Positions 1-12,236 of a stretch of DNA of 64,000 nt are shown here, in pieces. The stretch covers positions 167,501-231,500 of the forward strand of contig JAJGOT010000604.1 of the NCBI GenBank assembly GCA_022457155.1. Direction: 5' to 3'. Source of the stretch: Cladopsammia gracilis (Eukaryota; Cnidaria; Anthozoa; Scleractinia; Dendrophylliidae). Each line of letters begins with the position of its first letter. The first letter of the stretch is position 1. The notes beneath the pieces were generated by a model. That model was not told the origin of the DNA. It worked only from the letters and a program-made list of their open reading frames with translations, and made no database searches. The position numbers and the translations under genes were made by a program.

Positions 1-323
1 CACTAATGTCCCGTTCTTTAAGTGGACGAAAGTTTTTCGTAGAAACTCTCAACTGATTGTGTACGCTAAATTCATTTTAGCTTGGCAAAAGTTTTGGCAT
101 TCGCTGCAATACGTCACAACCGTGTTTACATACTCTCATCTAACACACCTATAGACCAACGACAGCGCGCGTACTATCTCAAATATTTTATAAATCGCGT
201 TGGTGTCCGGCAGTTGCCTAGCAACAAAATCGCGACAAAGGTCCAATTGACGTCATACAGTGTGGCGTCAAAGGAATTTCGACCGATGGCGATGTCGTGC
301 GTATGTTTATTCATCCATGATCT
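1..323. other. Window start, no gene recognised
   Basis: I see only short chance reading frames and no repeat structure. It ends at the left target duplication (CTGGAT, 324-329) of the next element. Confidence 0.5.
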
Positions 324-329
324 CTGGAT

Positions 330-2296
330 TATGGGGCGCCAAATGTGACAAAAAAGATCATTCTCCTTGTGATAAATCGTTCCTTGATATATACATTACA
401 ACTCGTTATAAATACATTATTTCGTTTGATATATATATCACAACTCGTGATAAATACATTATTTTGTTTGATATATAGGTCACAACTTGTGATATATAAT
501 GTTCACTCGTGATATAGATTATGATTTTCAAGCCCGTGATATAGATTACTCAATGTCCGTGATATATGTTATAAAAGAAGACTGGGCCGGGCGCGGGATT
601 CTGAGCGTGCGCAGAACTTTTTTACGATCGAAGGCGCGGGAAATTCTTGAATGCGTGATCGTGAACGAGCTTTACCGTTTATAGTCCAGCTACACGTATT
701 TCTCTAGAATGGCGACAGATCGATCAAGAATGCAAAATATTGTCGAAAATGTGGTGGAGTGTAAAATGGGGGTGGCAGTCCTGCACGACTCTTACCTCAT
801 GTTTTTAATGCCATTTGCTCCTTCTATATGTTTTGGACGGGTTTTCTACATTTAGCCGTTTGTTAAGGAGGATTTTAGTGCCTGTAGAGTGTAGACTGAG
901 TTTTAAAACCTTTCAAAAGCCGCGTGCAACGGACTAGAGGTCAAGTAAAGGTGTCTGTTGTAGTTTCGTGTTGTGTTGCGCTTGTAGATTTTGACCTCAT
1001 TTTAGCGTCCTTTTTTTTGCCTGGCGGTTGTTTCGTTGTTTTCGCCATTATTTATATTGGCATGTAGATTTTTCAGTATGTAGGAAAGGTTTGAATTTCT
1101 CTAACTTTTCTCTCTGAAATACCGGACATGACAGGATCTGAAATGATCTGTTGTCCGTGAATGTCTTTTCTGCTATTAATTCTATGTCACGCTGGGCCCA
1201 GATATTTTAGATTTGTCTTTGCAGGATTTTAATTTTCAGGATCCAAGCTTTGTAGCAGAGAGAGTTGTAGCTTAAAAAGCTATTCAACTTGTAGAGAGTT
1301 GAAGTTTGTCTCAGTCAAGACTGTATTTTTAGCTTCCATTCGCTTGTGGAGATCACTGTGATTACTAAAATCTCCGTTGGCAATTTTGGCAGTCTAGCGA
1401 CTGCTTCGTTTATGCCACTATTCTATTCAGGCAAGACCATGGTTTCGGTTCTCCTCTCGAACCTCATCAGTTGCCGGGTTAGTATGTGCTAGTTGCTACC
1501 TTTTTAGCAACGCATTTTTTGTTGAGAACGGTTAAACCATTCTGCTTGGCATAATTTTCAAACATGTATTTATACCCTTGCTGTGGATCGAATTTCCTCG
1601 TTTTCTATTGGCTCTTCAATAGAAATTTCGATCCTCTCCGTTTGAAGCTAAGCGTGTGTTTCTTTGGAAGGCATTATTTGAAAATTTTAGCACTTTCTTC
1701 ATTTGACTGAAATGAGGATATTTCTAAATGTGAGCGCTTACGTTTCCTGCACATTCCTTCTTAAGTTCGGAATGGATGCTATTTGATCAGTGCGCATTTC
1801 TTGATTTTATCCTCTGTCATATTTCTGAGTGCGTAATCATTTGTGTTGATCTTACACAAGGTAAAACGGGGCCTGCCTAAAACAATCAATCCAGTGTAAG
1901 TACGTCGCTGGATGAATTCGATTACATTGACATTATTACAAAACATTTGGCGACGAGCTTCTGCTATTTGGCTGGGTATATTGTGGAGAAAAGTCTCGAT
2001 GTTGTCTTCAGCGGCCGCCATATTTGCCTCATTTCTACCAGGCATCCACTCATCCTCGTTTCCAGGACCTCCCAAGTGGTACCCAGTCTTCTTTTATAAC
2101 ATATATCACGGACATTGAGTAATCTATATCACGGGCTTGAAAATCATAATCTATATCACGAGTGAACATTATATATCACAAGTTGTGACCTATATATCAA
2201 ACAAAATAATGTATTTATCACGAGTTGTGATATATATATCAAGGAACGATTTATCACAAGGAGAATAATCTTTTTTGTCACATTTGGCGCCCCATA
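330..2296. mobile_element. 1,967-bp DNA element with long terminal inverted repeats and a 6-bp target duplication
   Basis: The ends start TATGGGGCGCCAAATGTGAC and are inverted copies of each other for over 200 bp (about 330-590 and 2090-2296), nearly identical by eye. The left arm carries one extra 'GTGATAAATACATTATTT' unit. CTGGAT occurs at 324-329 and again at 2297-2302. The arms consist of a repeated GTGATATA / CACAACTTGTGATATA motif. The interior (about 600-2085) is T-rich with no recognisable transposase, and its longest frame (1779-2075, minus) resembles nothing I know. It is probably non-autonomous, and the family is not assigned. Confidence 0.75.
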
Positions 2297-2450
2297 CTGG
2301 ATGATCTCTGAAAAAAATTGCTATTTGCTGCGGTTCTAAGAATAGCAGCAAATTACTGTTTTCACGGTTCAACTACTTTGACGGTTGTCATGGAGACGTC
2401 ATATATGGGCGGGATTTTACTGCGGTGAACCATTGTCGGTGAAACAGGAC

Positions 2451-2557
2451 AATTTCTCATGCAAATGAGAAAGAACAGCAAACACAATTTCTCATGCAAA
2501 TGAGAAAGAACAGCAAACACAATTTCTCATGCAAATGAGAAAGAACAGCAAACACAA
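2451..2557. repeat. Three 35-bp tandem repeats with octamer palindrome
   Basis: Three perfect units start at 2451, 2486 and 2521. Each contains TTTCTCATGCAAATGAGAAA, a palindrome built round ATGCAAAT. Confidence 0.9.
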
Positions 2558-2654
2558 CAATGCTTTTTTCAACAAGTGACTGGAAATCTTCGCCTGGGAA
2601 GATTTACTACCGAAACTCCGCTGGATGGAGCGAGAACGGCAATTTGAAATTCAG

Positions 2655-2745
2655 TTAAGACTGAGTGCCGAAAAAGAACTGACAAAGACAGTCAGACGTT
2701 TCGGGGATAACCCCTTCATCAGTGTTTGTGTTACTTTAACGAGAC
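2655..2745 (-). mobile_element. 91-bp Penelope-tail-like insertion with 15-bp target duplication
   Basis: CAATTTGAAATTCAG is repeated exactly at 2640-2654 and 2746-2760. The insert reads on the minus strand CTGATGA-AGGGGTTATCCCC-GAAACGTC (2695-2722). This resembles the hammerhead-ribozyme-like tail known from Penelope-like elements, whose target duplications are also typically this long. No coding sequence is present. Confidence 0.6.
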
Positions 2746-2760
2746 CAATTTGAAATTCAG

Positions 2761-5700
2761 CTCGAGCAACGAAGAAGAATACCACGACAAGAAACCACGG
2801 AGCAGAGAGAACATCGTGCATCGATTACAAAGATTCCGAACGGCCCAGGAACGAAATCAGCGACTACAAAAGTTTTGACAAAATGCCGCCATTAGAATTC
2901 TGAATGAAACTGATCAGTAGAGACGACGACACTGAAGTTGTCGAACAACGAGGACATGCAACGAGAGGCGGCAAGAAAACACTCGTGACAAATAACGTTC
3001 AAACGGATGGAAAACAGCCCATCAGTCTCAGTACACCAGCAACAATGGCAGAGTGAGATGGCCAAATTTCACGGTACTATACTGAACAATTTACAACACC
3101 GACAATGTGTTACATGTAAGGAAATTAAACTTGACCTATACAAAACTCTCCCAGTAACTCTCCCAGTGTTTGAATGCCTGAGATAAGGAAAATCCTGATG
3201 TTAGCATCATTAGTGAGTGAAATATACATCAATTGCATATCTTGAGTTTACGGCATTCCTTGTAAAATAGTTCAATAAGAAACAATATATTCAAATGGTT
3301 TAGTAAAGGAGGATTTTTGTTTACAATTTGGATAAAAAACATTTTATTGATATTAGGAAAAAAAGCATTTTTCTGTTAGCAATTACCAGCTAATGTGTAG
3401 CAGCTATATGGGTAAACATGCGTATGTATTTCATGTGAAACATCAAAATTGCTGCTTGACATTAACAATTGGAACGGTGATCAGCACCTCAAATTTCCTC
3501 AGAATATCAATTCAATGTACAAGCAAGTACATAAATTATGGGAATTGAGAACCTGATCACCTTCACCATGAGTTGTCTCTGGAAATTGAATACAAATTCG
3601 CTGTAGTAATTGTGAATGTGAACTGTACTGAAATACGAATGAAAAATGTAAATGTACATATTTGATTTGGGGATTTTTAAAGTGGCTAACTGGCCATGAA
3701 AGCCTTAGTCCCAGTCTTAACCTACAACTTATCCTTCCTGGTCTCCATACATTGCTTATGGTATTTACATCTTGAATATTCATGTTTTGTGATCAATTTC
3801 ATAATTCTCATGACCTGTATCCTAAATATATCAGTGTTGTTGTTGGGAGATTCTTGCGCCACTTTCTCAACCAATCGAAAATAAAACCAAAACCAATCAT
3901 GACTTGCTTGCATACATTTTCCCACGCTTGGCACTGGCTACCTGTAACTGCTCCAAGTTCCAATTGCTTCAATGGATTGACTCTGTGTGTGTTGTGATTA
4001 GCCAAAGTAATCACTTTGGTTTTGCTTTTATGACACTTGATTGAAAACCAATGAATCTATGACAATGCTACATGTAATTACAACTATGGTTGATGGTATG
4101 CTCTGTGGTCTACTCTTCTATGTTACTGTAGTCTCATTACTGTTTTTGGTGAGATTAAATTATTATTTTTTACTACAAGTGTACCAGTTGTTATTTTGTG
4201 CACAGCATTAATATTCAGTAGCAGTTAACTCCTGCGATCTCAACCATTCAAGGAAAATAGTGAATTTGGTTAGCAATTATTTGATACCCAGTATATGAAA
4301 CAAAAACTACAGCAGTATCTAAGGGGAACAGGTTAATTTGGAAGATAGCACCCACAAGCTTCAAAATTAGAATTTGAAACAGAAAGGGGTATTCCTGATG
4401 ATCCAACTCTCATACAATCAAAATAAACAGAACACCACTTCATATTGCACTGGACTCAGGTCCACAACTGTACCATACATCCACTTTCAAACCTATTTTC
4501 CTTCTGACAATAATTAGAGAGGTGGGGGGAGTGCCTGAGGGTCTTTTGGTAACCAGTCCCATAGCAGTTACAGCGACCCACAACTCAAAACCCAGTACCA
4601 GTTCCTATTATTTTAGGAAGACAGGAGACTAAGTACAAGTTAAATGGAAGAAAATGGGAACCAGAATGTCTCAAATTTTTAGGTCATTGTGACCATGCAA
4701 CCCAACCTCTCCAGTTAAACCAGAAATTCTATCTCCTTCCCTCGTCGCTAAAATTTTGCGGTGCATCCCTCCCCGAGCTTCGCGAGATTTTGCGAGACAC
4801 GTATTTCTAGTTAGAATTATAATATGACCGTACGGCTCCGCTGTCGCAATCTTACAGAAAATAGAATCGCAAGGTCGCAAGGTGACTGAGTTAGGGGTGG
4901 ACCATTAGAAATCCTGGGAGGGGGGTCAAAAAATTTTCAGTGTATGAATTTTTTTTTCGGCCTGAGTTTCCTGCAGGATTTTTTTTTGGGGGAGGTGCAA
5001 GCCTGCAGGTTTTTTTTTCTCAGATTTTCTTTATAAATGCGTGCAAGCTCCAATTTTTTTTTATACTTGGCCCAATTCATTTTTTGTATTAAACACTGGA
5101 GAGTAGATTCAAGTCAGACTGTCGAACCATTGCATAAAATATGTGGAGAAATAAGAATTGAGATGGAGTGGTCGAGCGCCGAAGGCGCGAGCCGCTAGGG
5201 GGGTGTGGGGGCATGCCCCACCAGAAAATTTTGAAATCTTGATGCTCTGAAACTCCATTTCTAGTGTTCTGAGACAACAATTTCTGTCAAAAATGTTTGG
5301 CGAATTGATGTGGCTTCTCGTCGCTTTGCGTCTCTTTGTGTGGCTCCACATACAAGTACTCGATTTCATTTTATATTTCTTGCTGTTTCTTTAGTTTATC
5401 TGGATATCAGAGTTAAGTATACGCAATTTCGTCTTTTTGTATAGTAAGTATTACGAGAATTTGACGAAAATGACAGAACCGAATGTCAAAATCGGGATTT
5501 TTCCTATCCCGATCACATATTGGTCGGGATTCGGGATTTTCAAGCAAAATCGGGGTAATCTCGACGAAATCGGGACGGTTGGACAATCTGTAGAGCAGGT
5601 TACATATTTCATGATGTTTACAGTGTTTTCAAATATGTACATAAACAAGGTTTTGGTTATTTAACAACTATTCACCGAAGTGGAGGTGCCGGGTAGTGGT

Positions 5701-5811
5701 GGATATATATACTGAAACAGTGACATAATACAACGAAAATGATGCTTTTTATCTCGTTAATGCGCTTGCGCATTAAGCGAGATTTCGAAGTCGAGTACTA
5801 AAAAGGGACAA
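2761..5811. other. Intergenic DNA with MITE fragments
   Basis: No gene was recognised. The stretch contains a fragment (about 3846-4050) of the MITE family seen again at 38161-38444. It also contains a T-run rich repeat (about 4898-5100, 'GGACCATTAGAAATC') that returns inverted at about 12100-12236. Confidence 0.5.
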
Positions 5812-7006
5812 AAGTTTGATGAGAAATAGAACACAAACCGCGGTGATAAACATATTGAACTTATTCATTTTTGATAAAAACTTGACGTTTCGTATGCTAC
5901 TACATACATTTTCAAAAGTGACCGTTAGTGTTAAAAAACGATACTAATATAGTAGTAAAAAGGGACTGGGACCGAGATTAAGTACAAAACTTAACAGTTG
6001 ATCTATAAAAAGAAACAGCTAATTAATAAAGCATCAGCTTCTCGCTACTGGCGTTTGCATTAAGAGCTGGCTTTAGTTCTTGTATAAACAATGTTTCTTT
6101 GATTTTACAGTGGAAATCAGTTTTACCCGACGCTAAGATATCAAAATAATCCCACTTGATGTTGTGTCCAGTGGTGTTAACATGGTCAGCAATGGCTGAT
6201 GTGCGGTCATCCTTAGCGAGGGCCTTAAAATGCTCAGTTTTTCTATCATGAAGCCGTCGTTTAGTTTTACCAATGTAAAATTCTTCACAATCCCAACAAC
6301 TGGCTTTGTAAATAACTTTAGACTGTTGAGAACGATTTAAGCGGTCCTTGTACGGGAAGAAAGATTTGATGCGGCGAGTGTTTTGAAAAATAATTTTAAG
6401 GTTGACACAAGAGTAAAAATTGTATACACAAGATTTAAGACGTTTAGAGATTTGGTTGCTATGTAAACCTAAATAAGGTAGCAGGATAATAATATCTTTC
6501 TTAGGAACAGTGGAGACATGGTTGTTTGACTTGTTAATGTTTCTGTTTATAACATCATTAATGTGAAAGTTGATTATCCCTTGAGGGTAACCGTTCTGAA
6601 GAAGAAGCTTTCGAAGCTCATCAATGGCAGATTTCAGCAACAATGAAGAGGAGCAAATCCTGTAGCAGCGATAAGTGAGGGTGCGGATGAGATTTATTTT
6701 GTACTTGCGCGGGGTGAAGGAATCCCATTTGGTGTATAACCCCGTGAATGTTTTCTTCCGGTAGATGGAAGTCATGAAAGTGTTGTTTTGGCAGCGTTTA
6801 ACAAGGATGTCCAAAAACGGAATCGAGTTGTCTTGTTCATATTCAATGGTAAATTTGATACTGTTGTGACAATTATTCAAATACTGCAAGAATTTATCAG
6901 CAGTGTCTTTGCTGTCAAACATTGTAAAAGTGTCAAGTTTTTATCAAAAATGAATAAGTTCAATATGTTTATCACCGCGGTTTGTGTTCTATTTCTCATC
7001 AAACTT
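5812..7006 (-). mobile_element. 5'-truncated Penelope-like retroelement bounded by 75-bp inverted repeats
   Basis: The ORF at 6023-6922 is flanked by 75-bp inverted copies that I read as identical (5812-5886 and 6932-7006). The 3' tail contains GCATACGAAACGTC, typical of Penelope-type 3' ends. Inverted partial end copies are a known arrangement for these elements. The upstream arm joins the coding part inside the RT active-site block: the frame reads LDTFTMFDSK where YVDDTF would be expected. Confidence 0.8.
6023..6922 (-). pseudogene. Penelope-like reverse transcriptase C-terminus with GIY-YIG endonuclease domain
   Basis: This is a 299-codon frame without internal stops. Residues 34-39 (IPFLDI) and 53-70 (IYRKKTFTGLYTKWDSFT) match the post-active-site region of Penelope-type RTs. 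Residues 203-232 (VIYKASCWDCEEFYIGKTKR, then HDRKTEH) are the GIY-YIG nuclease core, with a downstream Glu in KETLFIQ and an Asn near the end, as expected. The RT fingers and palm, including the catalytic aspartates, are missing, so the copy cannot mobilise itself. A full-length ORF in this group is about 600-800 residues. The frame's intactness suggests a recent insertion. Confidence 0.85.
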
Positions 7007-8445
7007 CGATGGCCCAAGAATAAAAATCTTTACGGGACAAAAGTTGTTAACAAAATTTTGTGGACTTTTGTCCGGGGGGGTTTCTTGTTCCTTCTTTATA
7101 GAAGCTATATTAGGGCATTGAGGATATGGTTGGTTAAAGCGGTTAGGATTTCAAGAAGGGCGTCACATACTGCCACTAAAATGTTTGGGGAGCACCCCCG
7201 GACCTATTGTTAATTTCCCTAGGGTATTGGGATGTCAGAACTTGTGATGAACTTGTCATATCTCACATTACGTTACCGCAAAGGTATTAGTCCTTCTTAA
7301 ATTTCGATATCTCACGTTACCTATCAGTTTCAATCATTTGTCGTAAAGCCATTATAGCTACTTTAAAAGGGTAAAAATAGGTTAAATGCGTTTTCTTGGG
7401 AAACGTAGTTTGAGAATTTCACGGTGTATTTTACTAATGGAGAGGTTATAAGAAAGTTAAATGGGACAGGAAAGTTTGTGTGTTAATATGAGCGGTATGG
7501 CAGAGCAAAATAGCATGAACTTTGCGTTTTTTTCTATTGAGTTGTGGTTACACACACCTTGGGTTTGGGGCCTTCCCAAGGGTTAATGGCTTGGGTTCGG
7601 TTTATCTCAGGTTTCATCTTACCCTTGGGGATGCGGTTATTTGAACTTTGCGTTTGTATGCAATAGTATGGGAAAGACGTCATAGTTTTATTGGTTTAGC
7701 TACCGTGCACAAGGAAATTTTTCGGATTGTCCGACTAAATTTGTTTTGCGGGAGGAAATTTTTGCGCGTCGGGACAGCTAAAATTTCTGCTGGGAGGAAA
7801 TGTTTGCGGATTTCTGGTCAAGTATAAATAAAATCCAAGGCATCGGTATTAAACAATTTTACTTCCTGACCGGAGGTTTGTATAGTTCTCCTAGTTATAT
7901 GGTTGCTGTTCTGGAACCAATATGAACATAAACAACGAGAAAACTAGTGAGTGAATTATTGTACGTTGTTGTAAAAATGTATCAGTATTATGATAACAGT
8001 CTCTGGTTCTTTTGAGGACGTGTGTGGAGTTGAATCGGGAATACAGATGACTGTTGTGCCGGTCGCCTCGGAGTTATGATAGCAATATATTCACTGTTGA
8101 AAAGTTCTTCTTAAGCCGATATACATCATTAAAACAAGTAATTTTTTTCTGCGCGAGTATATTTCTGCGGTGGAAAATTTAATACAAAATAAAGTAATAC
8201 TGCATAATAATGCAACAACGGACAACCTTGCCTGTATCTCGGATCAGAAAAAGGTTTTGAAAAATACTGCAGTCAGGAATCCTGCATGTTTGATTACTTT
8301 AGTACAAATTTTATAATTTGAGAAATTGGGGCGCTAAGTTTCATGATGTCACTTTCCGGGAAACTTGATAAAGAGTGTACAGCTATCATGCTGGAGATTC
8401 AAATATTTCAAACCGGATGAAATGATGCTATACTTCTGACCCCGA
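7007..8445. other. Intergenic DNA, nothing recognised
   Basis: AT-rich sequence with only short frames. I see no clear repeat borders. Confidence 0.4.
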
Positions 8446-8883
8446 GGGGGGGGGGGGGGGGGGGGTACTCCCTATAATGGGCTATACGGGGATGCTCCGC
8501 CTGAAAGGGGTACCTTTTTGAGGTAAGAGGTATATGAAAGGGTCGGGATTTCACGGGTTGAAGTATATGAAAGGGTAGGGATTTCACGAAGAATAGGAAA
8601 GGGAAGCGAAGCCACGCCGTTGAAGAATAAATAAGGTAGGGTAAACTGCCATTTAAAAAAATGGCCTTTCAAAATATATCAAACAGACGCACGTAAAGGC
8701 TCTGAAAAGGGTACCATTTTCATTGAAAAGTATATGAAAGGGGTACCATTTTCAATGAAAGGTATATGAAAGGGGTACCTTTTCTGTCAAAATCGGTATA
8801 TGAAAGGGTAAGGGTTTGGACCTCGGGGCGGAGCATCCCCGTACAAAACTTTGTTGAGTACCCCCCCCCCCCCCCCCCCCCCC
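8446..8883. mobile_element. MITE with 20-nt G run at one end and 23-nt C run at the other
   Basis: The inverted ends pair: G20-GTACTC...CGGGGATGCTCCGCC on the left and GGCGGAGCATCCCCG...GAGTAC-C23 on the right. The inside repeats a 'GTATATGAAAGGG' motif several times (8525-8815). There is no coding capacity. Confidence 0.7.
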
Positions 8884-11800
8884 AGGCTTCTGACAATGGA
8901 GATACTGCCTAGCTCCGAGAAACACATTACACTGACACGCGGAATAAACTCTGAGGAGCTATTAAAAAACAATTGAAGGATCCCACTATTCCAATATATG
9001 ACTATCGCATAAGACTTGGATCTTAATAGAATATTTTACGAAATTTTGCTGCGGTCGTGACCCCGGGAGTCGTTAAGAAGACACTGTCAACACTATATTT
9101 TGAGGTTTAAAGCAGACCCATTTAATCTCTAATAGTTACTAAACACATGATACCGGAAATAGAAAACTCTCGACTTTCGAATAAAAAAAGACAGAACTAC
9201 TATATATTCGCAAATAACCCATTCATGTATAACATTAACTTATGCAGCCATTTCTTTTTCAACTCTCCACAAAAGAAAAATCAATGTCCGCTTCACTTTC
9301 CAAAACATTTCACATCGATATCGATAACAACATACAACTGCGTGAAATATTTCCTTTTAACAAGCATTGACAACTAAGCGGAAAACAGATATTTCAGCCC
9401 ACCCACATCTGACGTCTAAGTTATCAAAAGTTTCTTTGCTTTTGTTGATCCGATGGATTATGAATGTTCTGCGAACCTTGTTATCTTTGTGGAATGTCCG
9501 GTTTCCGGAAGATTATAAAGAACAGGAAAGAGCGAATCTCAAAACTGTCTTAAAAACGAAATTAACGTTGGAAAAATATATATTTGCTTAATTCTTTCTT
9601 TGAGGAATAGAGGAATTCTAAGGATATGCACTTTTTTGTCTTGACTTCCTGACTGAATTTGAGTCTTAAAATAGCAATGAATATGCGTGAACGGACTCTG
9701 ATCGATCAATGACAGACATTGTAGCGACCATAGATCATGGATCAGTTCTTTTCTTCTTTAAAATCTCCGTAAAATTCTTAGATGTTTATATCTTATATAT
9801 AAAGATCTACAAACGCGGATAAGCGTAAACATTTATCCGATGCGTTGTGGCACACATCAAAGATTTAAATTAGATGATCCCACAGGCAGACCAATCGTGA
9901 TATCCAGTGCACAGTAAAGAAATATACTAGGTAATAATACGATTTGTCACGGAATTGATAAGCGATAGAAAAATCGAAAATATTACACACTTAAGTCTTC
10001 TCACCTTTACTTTATTGTCTCTTGATGTATCCTGACCGGTTTAAATGCATTTTTACAACTTTTGTCACTCGCCCCACTATCCACTATAAAAGAAGGGAAG
10101 GCTGGAGACCTCTGAGCGAACCCTCGCCACGCGAAAGCCAGGTTAAATGTCTACCCGTGCGATTCGTGCTAGCTTCCAAATTCCCTTTCACGGGCTCTAA
10201 AAGGGCTCCGTTTTGGAGCGATTCTGGCCATCTTCGCTTCGCCATTGTCCGCGATCCAAACGGCTGTACCACGAAATTCGAATACTAAAGCTTAGCGACC
10301 GACATTCACCCGAGGGGAGGGTCGTTACTTTTGCCCTCGCGCAAATTGACACCGTCGGGGGAGCCGGCGGTGCGTGTAATTCGAACGGAAACCACACGCG
10401 TGACCTGTCGCTTATTTGTCTTTATTTGATAAAGTGCAAGTTTTCATCAAGATCAAAAGAAAAGTCTCTTTTTAAAATAAAAATGCTCGAAGGAAAATTA
10501 TTAAGCTTGTTAAAACCAATTTGCGCCAAAAAATCAAAAATCAAAGGTCACGGATATGTTTGTGTATACCGGGAGTCTAGGGTGTACTCTAACTGCACGT
10601 CCGATCCAAGAGAGAGGAAGATAGGGGCCTTGGGAACGAGGTTGGTAGACGTTTCAATAACAAATTGATCATTAAAACAGACCGTTGGCCGTCGGGTGTT
10701 GATATGAACGATATGGTCAATAATGTTTAATTTTTATTGGTAAATTGCACAACCTTCTAAAGTCGCTGTCGTAATTTGTCGTATTTTTGAAGCGGAATCG
10801 AGCCGCTTCTCGCTGTTCAGAACGTCTCATGTCGGCAATTTTCGGGGCCACGTCGCTTGTCGTTTTTACCAAGGCTTCTTTAAGCCGAGATGTTTTGAAA
10901 ACAGCTTCGGCTATAAAAGGAAAAGAAATCTAATTACCAGCTCTATTCCTACAAGAGACACCATTCTGCCCGAAGGTACACAATTTTTTAGTTGACGGAA
11001 AAAGCGACAAGTAAAATATTTTCATTTGCCTTTTTTACAATAGTCTACCTTAGTGAAGTATTTAGATAAAACATTCCTTTTTTACTGAAGTCTTTTTACT
11101 GAACTTATTCATATGCACAAAGTTCTTGTTTTGTCTCATACATCCACATATACACTGCACATATAAATTGGCTGTTTAAAAACATTGCTAGTAAATCAAT
11201 TTTAATCCCAAATGAAAATCGTTGCAATATGTTTTAGTTTTGTTTAAATATCAATAAATAAAGATAGTAAATATTTTTTAACCTTCGTACATCTTTCCCA
11301 AATTTCGATCGATAAGAAAATCGCCATTGTAATGCCATACAAGTCATTGCTACTAAAATACTGTGACTGATACAAAACATAGAAAAATTAACTAAGTAAG
11401 ATAGATTGAATCTAAGTAGTTTTGCCACCCCCATCCCTCCTCATAATTTTCTCCCGTAGCAACCACATTGGCCTCGGCTCATTCGCTAAATATAATCAAG
11501 TTGAAGTTTCCCCTCAACTGTAAAATGAAGACTATTTTGAATAAATACGGTAAATTAACATGAAAATTATTTACATTCATACTCGTGATTATTTTGTTGC
11601 TCATGACTTTTATTGATTTGGTGGCTCCTAAAAGAGCCCTTAAGTCCTCTATGACTGCAATGTCTAACTCTACGATTAGACCTACAGGTATTTTCAATCT
11701 TTCAACTTCAATAAACCATTTAGCAGCTTTACACATATTACCTATCACGTCTTTACTACATTTACCTATCAAAGGCACCCAACTTTTCCAATTCTTGTTG

Positions 11801-12236
11801 TTGTTGTTGTTGTTTTTTATTAACCTTACATTCTCTCGCATTAACGAGATGGCTTTAAGAGCCCTTTGATTAACTCATTTATTCCTGTTAATTAACGATT
11901 ACAATTTTCGCGCGCAAATTGCTGGGAGGTGAATATTCCGAGTTTCAGTAGCCAATCCGAGCGCGCCAACAATGCTATCCACTGTTTCAGTATACATGTA
12001 TACTAAATTAAGATATCGGTATATGTACCAGATAGACCTTTGAGGCAGTTTAAAATAAATAAATAAATAAATAAATAAATAAATATATGTATATATAGCC
12101 GGTTAGCTTGCAGGATTTTATTTTTTTATGGTCAACTGCTTGCAGGAATTTTTTTTGAGACAATTTTCCTTTGCAGGATTTTTTTTTTGGTAATTGTCAC
12201 CCCCCCTCCCAAGATTTCTAATGGTCCTCCCCTAAA
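8884..12236. other. Intergenic DNA, no gene identified
   Basis: A GC-richer island at about 10084-10400 contains overlapping frames on both strands but no protein I recognise. At 12051-12084 there is an (AAAT)n microsatellite. At 11620-11638 a minus-strand hairpin resembles a histone 3' stem-loop (see findings). Confidence 0.4.

Noticed and set aside
6788..7213. 141-codon plus-strand frame beside the Penelope element
   Set aside because: It is mostly antisense to the RT frame and the inverted repeat, with no recognisable domain.
10213..10668. 151-codon plus-strand frame in a GC-richer island
   Set aside because: No recognisable motif, no splice-site logic, and overlapping frames on the other strand. 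Left as unannotated intergenic sequence.
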